This document shows, in pieces, positions 53,901-62,402 of a DNA stretch of 64,000 bases. Source of the stretch: Siniperca chuatsi (taxonomy: Eukaryota; Chordata; Actinopteri; Centrarchiformes; Sinipercidae); NCBI RefSeq assembly GCF_020085105.1, contig NC_058042.1, positions 14,152,501 to 14,216,500 of the forward strand, read 5' to 3'. The number at the start of each line of letters is the position of its first letter. Positions within the stretch are counted from its first letter, which is position 1. The position numbers and the translations under genes are program-made. The notes under the pieces were generated by a model. The model was not told the origin of the DNA. It did not search any database and saw nothing but the letters and a program-made list of their open reading frames with translations.

Positions 53901-56900
53901 GGTTTTAATGTATGGCTGTGGGCTGTAGCTGCTGTCAAGTTTATAGTGTCTATATACTTCTGTTGTCTGCCTTGGTGATATTTTATTCTACAGTTAAAGT
54001 GGCAGATTATTTAACTTAAATAGCCTAATAATGCTTGTTACACCCGCTGTGGTGTCCATAGCTCCATAACAGGTAATTGTACTTTTACTTGAGTAAAATA
54101 TTCAAGTACTCTTTCCATCCCTGTTTTTATGCTGATACCATCTTGTATGGCACTGAATCCACAGCAAGCCAGAGTTCTCCAGGTTACAGTCTGCTCTTTG
54201 ATGATGATCTATTATTAATTTAAAGCTTGTTCTAAACTCCAAAAAAAGCACATGCATGCATTTCACAAAAGAACAAACCTTTGATGTTCCTATAAACCTT
54301 AATGGTTTATTTGCTGGATTTTTTAAATACTATTTGTGATTGTTTAAATGAGTGTGTCTGCATCTATCGACCCATCTTGCTTTCCTCTGGTATATATGTA
54401 ATATGTTCTAAGATTTCTCTTGATCTCAATGAGACCTCCTAAATAAATAAAGCCCCTTCTAACTAATTCCTTTCCAAGATGTCTGTTGAGCCCAGATATT
54501 AAGAACGCTTCACCAGTTTGAGTAGTTTATCTTTGCGTGTTAAACATTGTTGACAGCATTTTTGTTCTTCCCCGTTTTCCCTTCAGTAGAACTTAAACAT
54601 ATTTAATAAAATATGATCTTCATGTCACCAACCCATACCGTTGCATGGGGTGGCTCATTTATGTATTTTTTATTAGTAAGTCTTTGGCTTACAGAGGAAT
54701 AAACTACATCAGGCTTTGGAAACACAGGCAATACTTGTTAGTAGGGGAAAAAAGTTGAATATCACATGCCTTATCCTTTAAAAGATTATGGTTTGAGAAA
54801 ACCCTCCTACCACTAAGTCTCATTCATCCTCAGATCCTGAAAAACTGACATTTTGGAGATATATGGTTTTCTTTGGATGGTGTTGATTCAAACATGCATT
54901 TCAATAGCGACCACTAGGGTCTTGAACATGGTCGAATAGGTAATGGTTTGTATTTAACTTCAATCAAATGTTTTTCTTGCTGACCTTCTCTACAGCGACC
55001 TCTTTGAAGGCATCAGCTTGACACGAGGGTTATCACGTTGTACCATATGCACTGCAGTCATTAAAGCATATTGTTATCACTTCCAGAGATCTGCTGTTAA
55101 ACTGAGCTTTGTTGTCTGAATACGAGGCTTTCATGCTCTGAGTGCCTCCTCCAGAAACAGTGGCCTCTAATTTATTCATCATGAAGGAAAGAAGGGAATC
55201 ATTCTACTCTATGTACTTTGATCCACGCGTCTTGTGTAACTGAGATAATGAAAAGTTTATCTTCTCTTCAAAGTGATGGCCACATGCTTATTACATAGAT
55301 GACCCCAAACCAACTGTTCATGACCATTAATCTTGCTGTAATTCTACATCCTGACAGGGTTTATTTACCAAGAATGATTTCCAGTGTCTTGTTCAATCAA
55401 TGTATTCAACACAGTAACCATTGGCTTAAATTAACGAATGACTAATTAGTCATTAGTTTATTGTTAGTTTTTAATGGCTGATACTGTAGCTTTACAGCCA
55501 AATGAAAGGGAATATCTAAAATGAGAAGTAATAGCTCGGCCCTCAGAACCTGCAGGGAAGCCCGTGTCATTTCATGCAGGGGTTATCTATCTGAACAGCG
55601 GCTGTCAAGGAAGTATTAGTGTAAAACAATAGCTTCAGAGAACTGGAGCCTTTGGTCGCTTGGATCCACTTGAATGTGTTCTCAAGTAAAAGGCTGCTGT
55701 TTGGATCTCTGGATCAGTCCTCATGAGCAAATGTGGGGTTATATTCTGACTGTAAATGTGTTCCCAGCTTAATTCTGTTAGCGGCTGTAGGATGTGTTTT
55801 TGTAAATGCCACAATAACCTGTTTAACCTCAGAGAATGCCATTAATTTAGTTACCAGGTAAAAGACCAAATAGTAGCTGCCTTGCCATGGCAATATTGGG
55901 CCGTCGGCCTGTTGGTCCGTCCCCCACTTTGGTCCAGACTGAAATACTGTATTTCAACAAGTATTGGATGGATTGTCATGAGTTTTGGTACAGATATTCA
56001 TAGATCCCAGACAATGAATCTGACTGACTTTGGCGTTCCCCTGACTTTCCCTCTAGCACCACTAGCAGGTCAAAGTTTTCACTCTTCTCCTTCTTTCACT
56101 CCTCTTTTAAAGGTCCAGTATGTAGAATTTAGTGGCATCTAGTGGTGAAATTGCAGTTTGCAACCATTTGAATACCGCTCACATCACCCTCCTGTACCAA
56201 GTGTGTAGGAGAAACTATGGTGGCTGCAAAACCCACAAAAAACATGAAAGGCCCTATCTAGAGCCAGTGATCAGTTTGTCCATTCTGGGCTACTGTAGAA
56301 ACATGGCAGTGCAACATGGCAAACTCTGTGGAAGGGGACCCGCTCCCTATGTAGATAAAAATGGCTCATTCTAAGGTAATGAAAGCCCAACAATTCTTAT
56401 TTTCTCTGTTTCACTAATTAAAGCATTCTTATAAATATTATATTCCATTTCTGCCAATAGCTCCTCCTAAATGTTACACACTGGAGTTTTAAATCTCTAA
56501 TATTTATCTTGTTGCTTTCTCATAACTGATGGAATGTGTTGTAGTTGTTTTAAATTATTTTATCTTGTTTACTCAAATTTTACTTTTTGGATTTTATTAA
56601 CTTATTCCTTTAATCCTGGTTTTACGGAACTGCATTTTGTAACTTCATTTTTGAAATGTGCTGAATAAATAAAGTTATTATAACAAAATACCTACAAATC
56701 AATGACATTCCCATCAGCCTCAGCTGTACTTTGTGATTAGTGCTAATTAGCAAATATTAGCTTGCTAACTTGTAAAATAAGATGGTGAACATGGGAAACA
56801 TTATACCTGCTAAACATCAGCATGCTAGCATTGTCATTGTGAGCATGTTAGCATGCTGACGTTAGCATTTAACTCAAAGAAACACAGTGCTTAAGTACAG

Positions 56901-57561
56901 CCTCAGCTGCTAGCATGGCTGTAGACTTGTACTAGTCATGCTGGTCAAACACAGAATATTTCATTGTACATTTTTTAGCATAAATATAGAATATTGATGT
57001 AAAAACTAGAAATTGGTTTTGAATTAAGACACCATGTTTATCAGCGTAGACATATTTTTGTTTGTTAGTGTGTGTCTGTGTGTGTTACCCGACACAGAGC
57101 GTTTCATTCTTTCTTCACTGTGAGCCACATCTGCCAGACAGGCCCACACAGTCAGGAGGAGCACAGTCAAAGAAAACCTTCAAACAACAACAGAGTCACA
57201 TGATAAACAAACATTAAATGTTTCTGGATCTATGGAGACAATAAATCTGGGCTCATTTAAGGATTAAGAATGACAAACCAGTTATTTAATTATTTAATTA
57301 ATCAGCGTTAGATAATTAAGCATTTGATTTAGAAGAGCCCACAAAACATTTCTGGACAATTATTGGAAAATTTTAATTAGATAGCTTTTTAAAAGACCTT
57401 TCATAGTCAAATTATTCTTAGATTTACAGATTGTAACCTTTTTGTTGTAAATAATAATAAGGCTCAGCTAAGTATATAACATTTGTTACTGAGGAAGAGA
57501 GATTTAAAAATGACTAACAAAATAATATTTGAACTTACCACATTTTGTTGATAATATTCAT
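50906..57561 (-). CDS. hp: Haptoglobin (catalytically dead serine-protease homologue)
   Basis: Secreted plasma protein that captures free haemoglobin. Four coding exons from high to low coordinate: 57561-57539, 57177-57089, 52502-52219 and 51478-50906, giving 322 residues with matching phases. A signal peptide (about 1-28, FSLTVLLLTVWACLADVAHS) is followed by a short polar segment and a basic cleavage site RSKR (45-48), then MVGG, where trypsins have IVGG. The protease fold is complete but Arg91 (TAGRNLF) replaces the catalytic His and Ala248 (CFGDAGGA) replaces the Ser; Asp148 (DNDLALI) remains. ILSYDKSC and YGVYMKISSYLPWI match haptoglobin. Four cysteines remain (214, 233, 244, 274). There is no complement-control domain before the cleavage site, unlike mammals. 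The C-terminus runs about 25 residues past the mammalian end. Intron 2 (4.6 kb) is full of transposon remains. Confidence 0.9.
51757..51935. repeat. Repeat family F, copy 3 (rearranged)
   Basis: The left part 'tttttgtcattgtcaacaaa' is direct, but the right part 'ctcagctccaagcccattga' and 'ttcctactgaag' is inverted relative to copies 1 and 2. It lies in haptoglobin intron 3. Confidence 0.5.
52557..52573. repeat. Poly(T) tract
   Basis: Seventeen T; it may be the poly(A) end of a minus-strand retroposon. Confidence 0.7.
52730..52811 (+). pseudogene. LINE reverse transcriptase fragment
   Basis: The plus strand at 52755-52811 reads VPQGSILGPLLFILYMNNM, the conserved reverse transcriptase block preceding the catalytic YADD block. 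It is separated from the matching 3' part at 54120 by about 1.3 kb of other insertions. No intact frame remains. Confidence 0.8.
52847..53004 (+). mobile_element. Penelope-like element tail, copy 1
   Basis: It shares 'gaatgacttccggatgggag', 'ccgaaacgtcttgattctga' and the terminus 'gagggactacac(t/c)gtctc' with 60211-60340. It starts with a short fold-back: 52847-52867 is the inverse of 52876-52896. The Penelope assignment rests on the resemblance of the tail to Neptune/Penelope tails (…gatgagaggtgaaacgtctt…) and on the inverted head; it is not proven. Confidence 0.5.
53370..53980. other. Unassigned exon-like DNA within haptoglobin intron 2
   Basis: At 53713-53788 there is an acceptor-like 'aattagcag', an open stretch encoding EQIVEDFVVHETRKMTFRQ, and a donor-like CAGgtgagc. 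I do not recognise the peptide, and no adjoining exon is found. It may be a captured exon or part of a transposon. Confidence 0.25.
54064..54112. repeat. MITE family E fragment
   Basis: 'acttttacttgagtaaaata' and 'ttcaagtactctttcc' match a family E end. Confidence 0.4.
54120..54450 (+). pseudogene. LINE 3' region and tail
   Basis: It begins with a decayed reverse transcriptase block (plus-strand reading YADTILYG, next to the YADD block) and ends with 'ttgatctcaatgagacctcc' then 'taaataaataaagc', a teleost LINE tail also present in reverse at 18395-18470. It is probably the continuation of the fragment at 52730-52811. Confidence 0.65.
54926..55019 (-). pseudogene. Relic of haptoglobin exon 3 end plus donor
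   Basis: About 94 bases matching 52161-52254 with roughly ten differences. It covers the last 11 or so codons of haptoglobin exon 3, the splice donor and part of the following intron. In the relic the coding part still reads ADAFKEVAVEK, against ADASKEVAVER in the gene, and the donor is GTCAGC instead of GTGAGC. The rest of the exon is missing. It is best explained by a partial local duplication or a decayed second haptoglobin copy. Confidence 0.7.
56105..56495 (+). mobile_element. MITE family B, copy 2, nested in family C
   Basis: Left end 'ggtccagtatgtagaattta', right end 'taaatgttacacactggag', inverted to each other. It is the reverse complement of the copy at 49185-49580. Confidence 0.75.
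56496..56690 (+). repeat. LINE-type tail
   Basis: It ends with 'cattttgtaacttcattttt', 'gaaatgtgctgaataaataa' and 'agttattataa'. This resembles a fish retroposon tail ('…aagtgctatataaataaagttattatt'). Confidence 0.5.
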
Positions 57562-57720
57562 CTTCTGCAGCAATGGTTATAATCTCTCCTCTTGAGTGTG
57601 TTGTGCATTTTGGAGCCAGGAAGTATTTATATCTGCTGAGAGATAAAGCCTCTACTCTGGAAATTTCTGCTTGGCACAAAAAACATTGATTCCTGGAATC
57701 TGAAATAAATGGTTGTGAAA
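57562..57720 (-). promoter_or_regulatory. Haptoglobin promoter region
   Basis: A TATAAATA box on the minus strand (plus-strand TATTTATA, 57624-57631) would place transcription start near 57600, about 40 bases before the ATG. A perfect TTCCTGGAA palindrome at 57690-57698 matches the STAT3 consensus (TTCNNNGAA). A GAAATTTCC element lies at about 57658-57666 and a C/EBP-like TTGTGCAT at 57600-57608. Acute-phase control by STAT3 and C/EBP is known for mammalian haptoglobin; use of these sites here is inferred. Confidence 0.5.
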
Positions 57721-57969
57721 TCTCACATTCCATCCAGTTGGGAGACTCTCCACTGTCTGGATTCAGGAAAAAGAACATTTATCTATGATTAAAATTTGTG
57801 GCACGTACAGCACATGTTTCTTGTATGATAAAGGGAATTCAGCTCAGTCTGTAAAATTACACAGTAATATAAAAAAATACCATAGCAGATTTGAGCATTT
57901 TGATATCATGTGGTGTAAAACCTCCTGTTCATGTTTTATACATATATGAGTTGAGTTCTGATCAATTTT

Positions 57970-58035
57970 TTAACCGTATAGCTCAGTGGTAGAGCCTGTG
58001 TCGATTGTAATAGAATTGGAGGTTTTACAAAGTAA
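57970..58035 (+). repeat. tRNA-derived SINE head fragment
   Basis: 'tatagctcagtggtagagcc' is a good RNA polymerase III A box as in tRNA genes, but the B box (GGTTCGANNCC) and tRNA folding are lacking. It is read as a decayed SINE. Confidence 0.4.
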
Positions 58036-59049
58036 AACTATTTCACAAGTCAGTGTTTCATAATTTTGCAAAGCAAGACATTAACAGTTTGTACTGTTTG
58101 CATCATAGTTTTGCATCATAGTTTACTAAAAGTAAACAAGGCTGACTGATTCTAACATTTTTATCTCTTGTTGGATGAGAAAGTAATGATATTGCAACAA
58201 ACTGTGCTGTTTAATTTGTTACTACAGAAAATAAGGCACATACAGTATTGCCTCAATAATACTCTGCAGGGAACAAAAACTGTCAATATTTCCTCAATTT
58301 CCTAAAAATAAATAGTTAATAGTTAACTGTGACAGCAGTTAAGTCAGATATGTGTTGCAGGGGAGGAAAGTCCAGTATTACTGCTTTGGGTATTTACAAG
58401 AAGTCACAAACAGGTTACAGAGGTTTGTAATTATATAGATGTTTAATTTCAAAGTTTGTTGCCATTTAATATATACAAATGTGTGCAGAGTGTGTATTTA
58501 TGTTGTAACCCGTATGTGCATGAATACTGACAAATAAAATGTACTGAGGCCAAAAACCTCAATTTCCCTTCCAAGTCAGTAAAACACATGTCCCCACATG
58601 TAACAAGTTTGACTACATAGAGTGCAGAATCATATCTTGGACTGAAGTTTAACTGTGCAAGAGGATTTAACATGGGTTCTTGAGAGCCTTGAGAAACAAT
58701 TTCCTGATCAGTTTAAGCATATAATTGGATATGAAAATCCTGAAAAAACGAACACTGATTTCAAATGAAGTAATTTCATTGTGGCAGTGTTAATAAAACT
58801 TTCCAGTTTTCAGTGACCCGAGGCAAGTGCACTCTTAACTGGATCAGACACAGAAGCTGTTCATTTAGGAAGCGCTTCTCTTCTTTGAAAGTCAGCACTT
58901 TAACCTCATATTCATCATTTAATTTTAAATCCATTGAGATGGAATACAGAGCTAAAATAATACAGTTTCAGTAGTGCAGACTACACAGATTATGGACACA
59001 TATTTTTAGAACACAGTCAGAAAGTTATATAGATATATCTTGATATATT

Positions 59050-59670
59050 TCCTAATAGTTTGTCCCAGCTGTTTAGCCATGCTAGCAGCCGGTCAGTCGG
59101 TTGGTCTACTACTTTTGTCTAGACTGAAATATCTGAACTACAACAGGATGGATTTCCATGAAAACTTATACAGACATTCATGTTCCCCAGAGGATGAATT
59201 CTTGTGACTTTGGTGATCCTTTGACTTTTCATCTTGCGCCACCATGAGGTTGATATTTGTCATTTTGACTGAAATGTTTCAACAACTATTGGATGGATTG
59301 CCATGAAATTTTGCACAGACATTCATGTCCTTCACAGAATGAATTGTAATAACTTTGATTATCCTCTTTTCATCTAGTGCCATCAGGTCAAAATTTAAAT
59401 TTTTCCAACAGTTTATAACCAAATAGCTGCAAAACTAAGCTGTACTTTGTGTTTAGCGCTAGTTAGCAAATGTTAGTAGGCTAATTAGCAAATGTTAGCA
59501 TGCTAACACGCTAAACTAATATGGTGAACATGGTAAACATTATACCTGCCAAACATCAGCATGTTAGCATTGTCATTGTGAGCATGTTAGCATGCTGGCC
59601 ATTTAGCTAAAAGCATAGCTGTGTCTAAGTACAGCCTCACAGAGTAGCTACCATGGCTATAGACTCTTAG
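59050..59670. mobile_element. Repeat family C, copy 2 (uninterrupted)
   Basis: Contains duplicated internal units ('ggatggattgccatgaaatt' and 'ggatggatttccatgaaaac'; 'agcaaatgttagtaggctaa' and 'agcaaatgttagcatgctaa') and the 'gtgagcatgttagcatgctg' core. Widespread in percomorph genomes; the class is uncertain. Confidence 0.65.
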
Positions 59671-59776
59671 TTTTGTTTACCTAAAAGTTGAATTTTAAAA
59701 GCATTTTTTGGGAACCTTTCATAGCAGATCGTTGGTGATTAGCATCTTAGACACTCTAAAAGTAGCATTTAAATAA

Positions 59777-60340
59777 ATCGTAGAAAAGGTTTCAGTCGTA
59801 GTCATCTGGACACTGTTTTCAGAATCAAGACGTTTCGGCTCCCATCCGGAAGTCATTCTCAATTGTGAAAAAATTGGACGGGAACTGGAAATTTAAACTA
59901 CTCTGAGTTACATAAGCCCTGCCCTCAGGAAGGAATCTGCCTGAGTATCTGTAAATAGCTAGTTTCACCTGAAACTGACCTAAGTGTATTATCACCTTGG
60001 TCACGCCTATCACATGCTAATCAGGCACTTAGCAGTGATGAAGTAGATGCAGCCAGAGAACAATAGGCCTGATTACTGGGCCATCTTGAAACTATTAGGT
60101 CAGTTTCAGGTGAAACTAGCTATTTACAGATACTCAGGCAGATTCCTTCCTGAGGGCAGGGCTTATGTAACTCAGAGTAGTTTAAATTTCCAGTTCCCGT
60201 CCAATTTTTTCACAATTGAGAATGACTTCCGGATGGGAGCCGAAACGTCTTGATTCTGAAAACAGTGTCCAGATGACTACGACTGAAACCTTTTCTACGA
60301 TAGAACACTCCTGGACGAATGAGGGACTACACCGTCTCAT
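59777..60340. mobile_element. Penelope-like tail palindrome (two copies head to head)
   Basis: The left arm 59777-59983 and right arm 60095-60301 are each 207 bases and are reverse complements without visible difference; the spacer is 111 bases. Both arms encode the same C-terminal peptide ending FRMGAETS on opposite strands. The right copy extends to the terminus 'gagggactacaccgtctc' at about 60340; the left copy is truncated. Inverted terminal copies are characteristic of Penelope-like retroelements, which supports but does not prove the class. Confidence 0.75.
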
Positions 60341-60695
60341 TTAAATAAAACAATTTAGCTTTTCTCTACAGTAATCCCTTGCAGAAATGATTTCATAGAG
60401 GAAAATAAGTTACTGTCTACATGATAAATGAAACAATGACTCTCAAAGTTACCTCAGAGAGAATTCATACAGGTATACACTGCCTGTTTTGTGTTGTATT
60501 ATTCATAGCATGACTTCTTCCAAAGCTTAAGCCTTACTGTACTATTTGGCAGTATGCTATATACATGTTTATCTGTTACGTGCTGTAGCATTAAAAGACC
60601 AGTCACTCAGGCTATTGGGACCCTACGTATGTAATCAACCAGAAGCTATGTCTTGTTGGAAAGTAGAATCAGACAAACAATATGACCCTTACTAT

Positions 60696-61179
60696 TGTTA
60701 TGGACAGAACAACCGGAGACAAAGGTGAGGAGACTGAGAGAGTTTATTATTGCAAGGAGGTAATATGGAATGGATATGAGTGGAAATGATACTGTCCCTT
60801 ATTTCGCTGATGGTAGAAGGGTTTGGGAACTGGAGCGACACACACAGGAGACTGAAGACAGACGGGAGCTGGAGCGACACACTCAGGAGACCGGAGATTA
60901 CTGGAGTCGGGATTCGGTGATCGGGGTTCAAAGTGGCGATAGCCTTGACGTAACGTCGTGGATGAGTCCGTGGAGTGTTCGAAGGTAGGTAGCATAGCTC
61001 TGTCCTTCATATGAACGAGACCGGACACTGACTGAGGTGAGGAGTTGTAATTTATAGAGGGGTAGAGTGGCTGATGACGTTCAGGTGTGTGATGGGTGAC
61101 AGGTGCTGGGAATCAATATGCAGGTGAGGGAGTGCAGAGTGAAGGGGAGTGGTTGGAGAGAACATGACAGACTGTGACA
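60696..61179. mobile_element. Solo LTR with target-site duplication
   Basis: A 484-base unit starting TGTTATGGACAG and ending ACTGTGACA (TG…CA borders). It is flanked by the 5-base duplication ACTAT at 60691-60695 and 61180-61184. It contains an imperfect tandem unit 'ctggagcgacacactcagga' / 'ctggagcgacacacacagga' (about 37-base period). No internal retroviral-type genes are present, so this is what recombination between two LTRs leaves; a Ty3/Gypsy origin is likely from the 5-base duplication. Confidence 0.8.
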
Positions 61180-61999
61180 ACTATAACATAAAATATGTCC
61201 TATAGTTCTTTATTTGGAAGGTTTACAAAACCCCCTGAGGATTAAGTTACATAATGCTGCTCAGCATACACATCACTGTTTATTCCTTCACTCTGGCCTC
61301 ATCAACATTTCTTCAGCATTCATGTATCAGAATGTGAGTTTCAATTTCAGTTTCAATGTCTTTGCTGTTGAATGACTTCAGCATGTCTCAAGGAGATTTT
61401 TGTACACAGAGGTAGTGTCAAGGCAAGGGAAAATCAATTATGTGTCCTGCAACATGTTGTCCAGTATTTCCAATCATATCTGAGAGGGCACGGGTCTCAC
61501 TTGAGTGCTGTAGTGTCTGCTCCCTGAGGGGCAAAAAGAGGATGGGACGTGACCCGTGTGCCAGGCACGATCAAAGCCATGCACACGGGCCTCCGGGGGC
61601 AAAGCTGGACAAATGCCCAAGAGAGGACGGATGCATTTTACCCCCTCTCATACTGTAATCTGGTCACCTCTCATTAGTACAATATGGTATCTCTCTCCGG
61701 CTCTATTTCCATCTCTGTCTCTCTCATTCATTCTGTGTCTTTTTTTACAGCATCTGAGGCATAGAAACGTAGAACCGGAGAACATCGTCAGCAGTTTGAA
61801 CACGTGAAAGGTACAGAGTATGAAGGTGTACAGCAAATAAAAGACACGGATACTAAAATTCATTTGAAGACAAACAGCTTATGAGTAAAGTAAAGCATGA
61901 GAGATGTTTGAAGTGGTAAGGAACAAGGGGTAAAAAATGAGCGGGGTTGGGGGAGGCTCGTCAGAAAGTGAACGTAGAAGAAAAGAATGAGAAAGGAGA

Positions 62000-62402
62000 G
62001 TAAAATGCTGCTATGAACTTTACCTTGAAGCTCTAGGGGAAGAATATGTGCACGTGATAAGGACTGCAAGCCGTGCAGAGGGAGGGAAGAAGAGGGGAGG
62101 GGGAAGCAGTGATGTGGGGACTGGAGGTTGAGCGCTCTACAGAACACGAGAGAGGCGGAGGAGGGAGAGGGGAGAGGTTGAATCACAGGGACAGAGAGCT
62201 GGAGTGTGAGAGAGGCTTTGCGCTTAATGTGTGCTTCTCAGGAGAATGAATGATGAGGACTACAGCTCCACTTTCTTCTTCCCCGGAGGATTTTTAACTG
62301 GATTTTACTTCCACTAAGTCAACGCTTTAATACTGGATTGTTTTCCTGTTATCACCCTCTGTCTGCACAACTGCTTTATGATCCATAACGGTGGAGATGC
62401 TG
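62000..62402 (+). CDS. Possible 5' exon of an unidentified gene
   Basis: A purine-rich, G-rich stretch (62040-62210) is followed by a candidate 5' UTR and a strong splice donor (CTG|GTAAGTAT, GT at 62403-62404). Two in-frame-open starts exist just before the donor: ATG at 62378 (eight codons, MIHNGGDA plus one base) and ATG at 62397 (MetLeu only, with a purine at -3). An upstream frame at 62246-62317 encodes 23 residues. The remaining exons are outside the window, so the gene cannot be named. It could equally be non-coding. Confidence 0.3.

Larger units (their letters stand above)
55880..56960. mobile_element. Repeat family C, copy 1, interrupted by nested insertions
   Basis: The two parts (55880-56075 and 56690-56960) are collinear with the uninterrupted copy at 59050-59670. 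Shared segments are 'ttggatggattgtcatgag'-like, 'cagctgtactttgtgattag', and 'tgtcattgtgagcatgttag' followed by 'catgctgacg'. The interruption holds MITE B (56105-56495) and a LINE-type tail ending near 56685. Confidence 0.7.
57721..62000. other. Intergenic region upstream of haptoglobin
   Basis: AT-rich DNA with repeats only: a tRNA-like SINE head, family C copy 2, the Penelope-like palindrome and a solo LTR. The part from about 61440 becomes GC-richer towards the possible gene start at 62.4 kb. No coding exon is supported. Confidence 0.5.

Noticed and set aside
57970-58035. Functional tRNA gene
   Set aside because: There is an A box only. The B box, acceptor stem and anticodon arm do not form.
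59825-60253. Two small genes encoding the same peptide on opposite strands
   Set aside because: They are the two arms of a transposon-derived palindrome, not independent genes.
61860-62186. Minus-strand 108-codon Ser/Leu/Pro-rich frame
   Set aside because: It comes from the purine-rich plus-strand promoter-like stretch and has no conserved motif.
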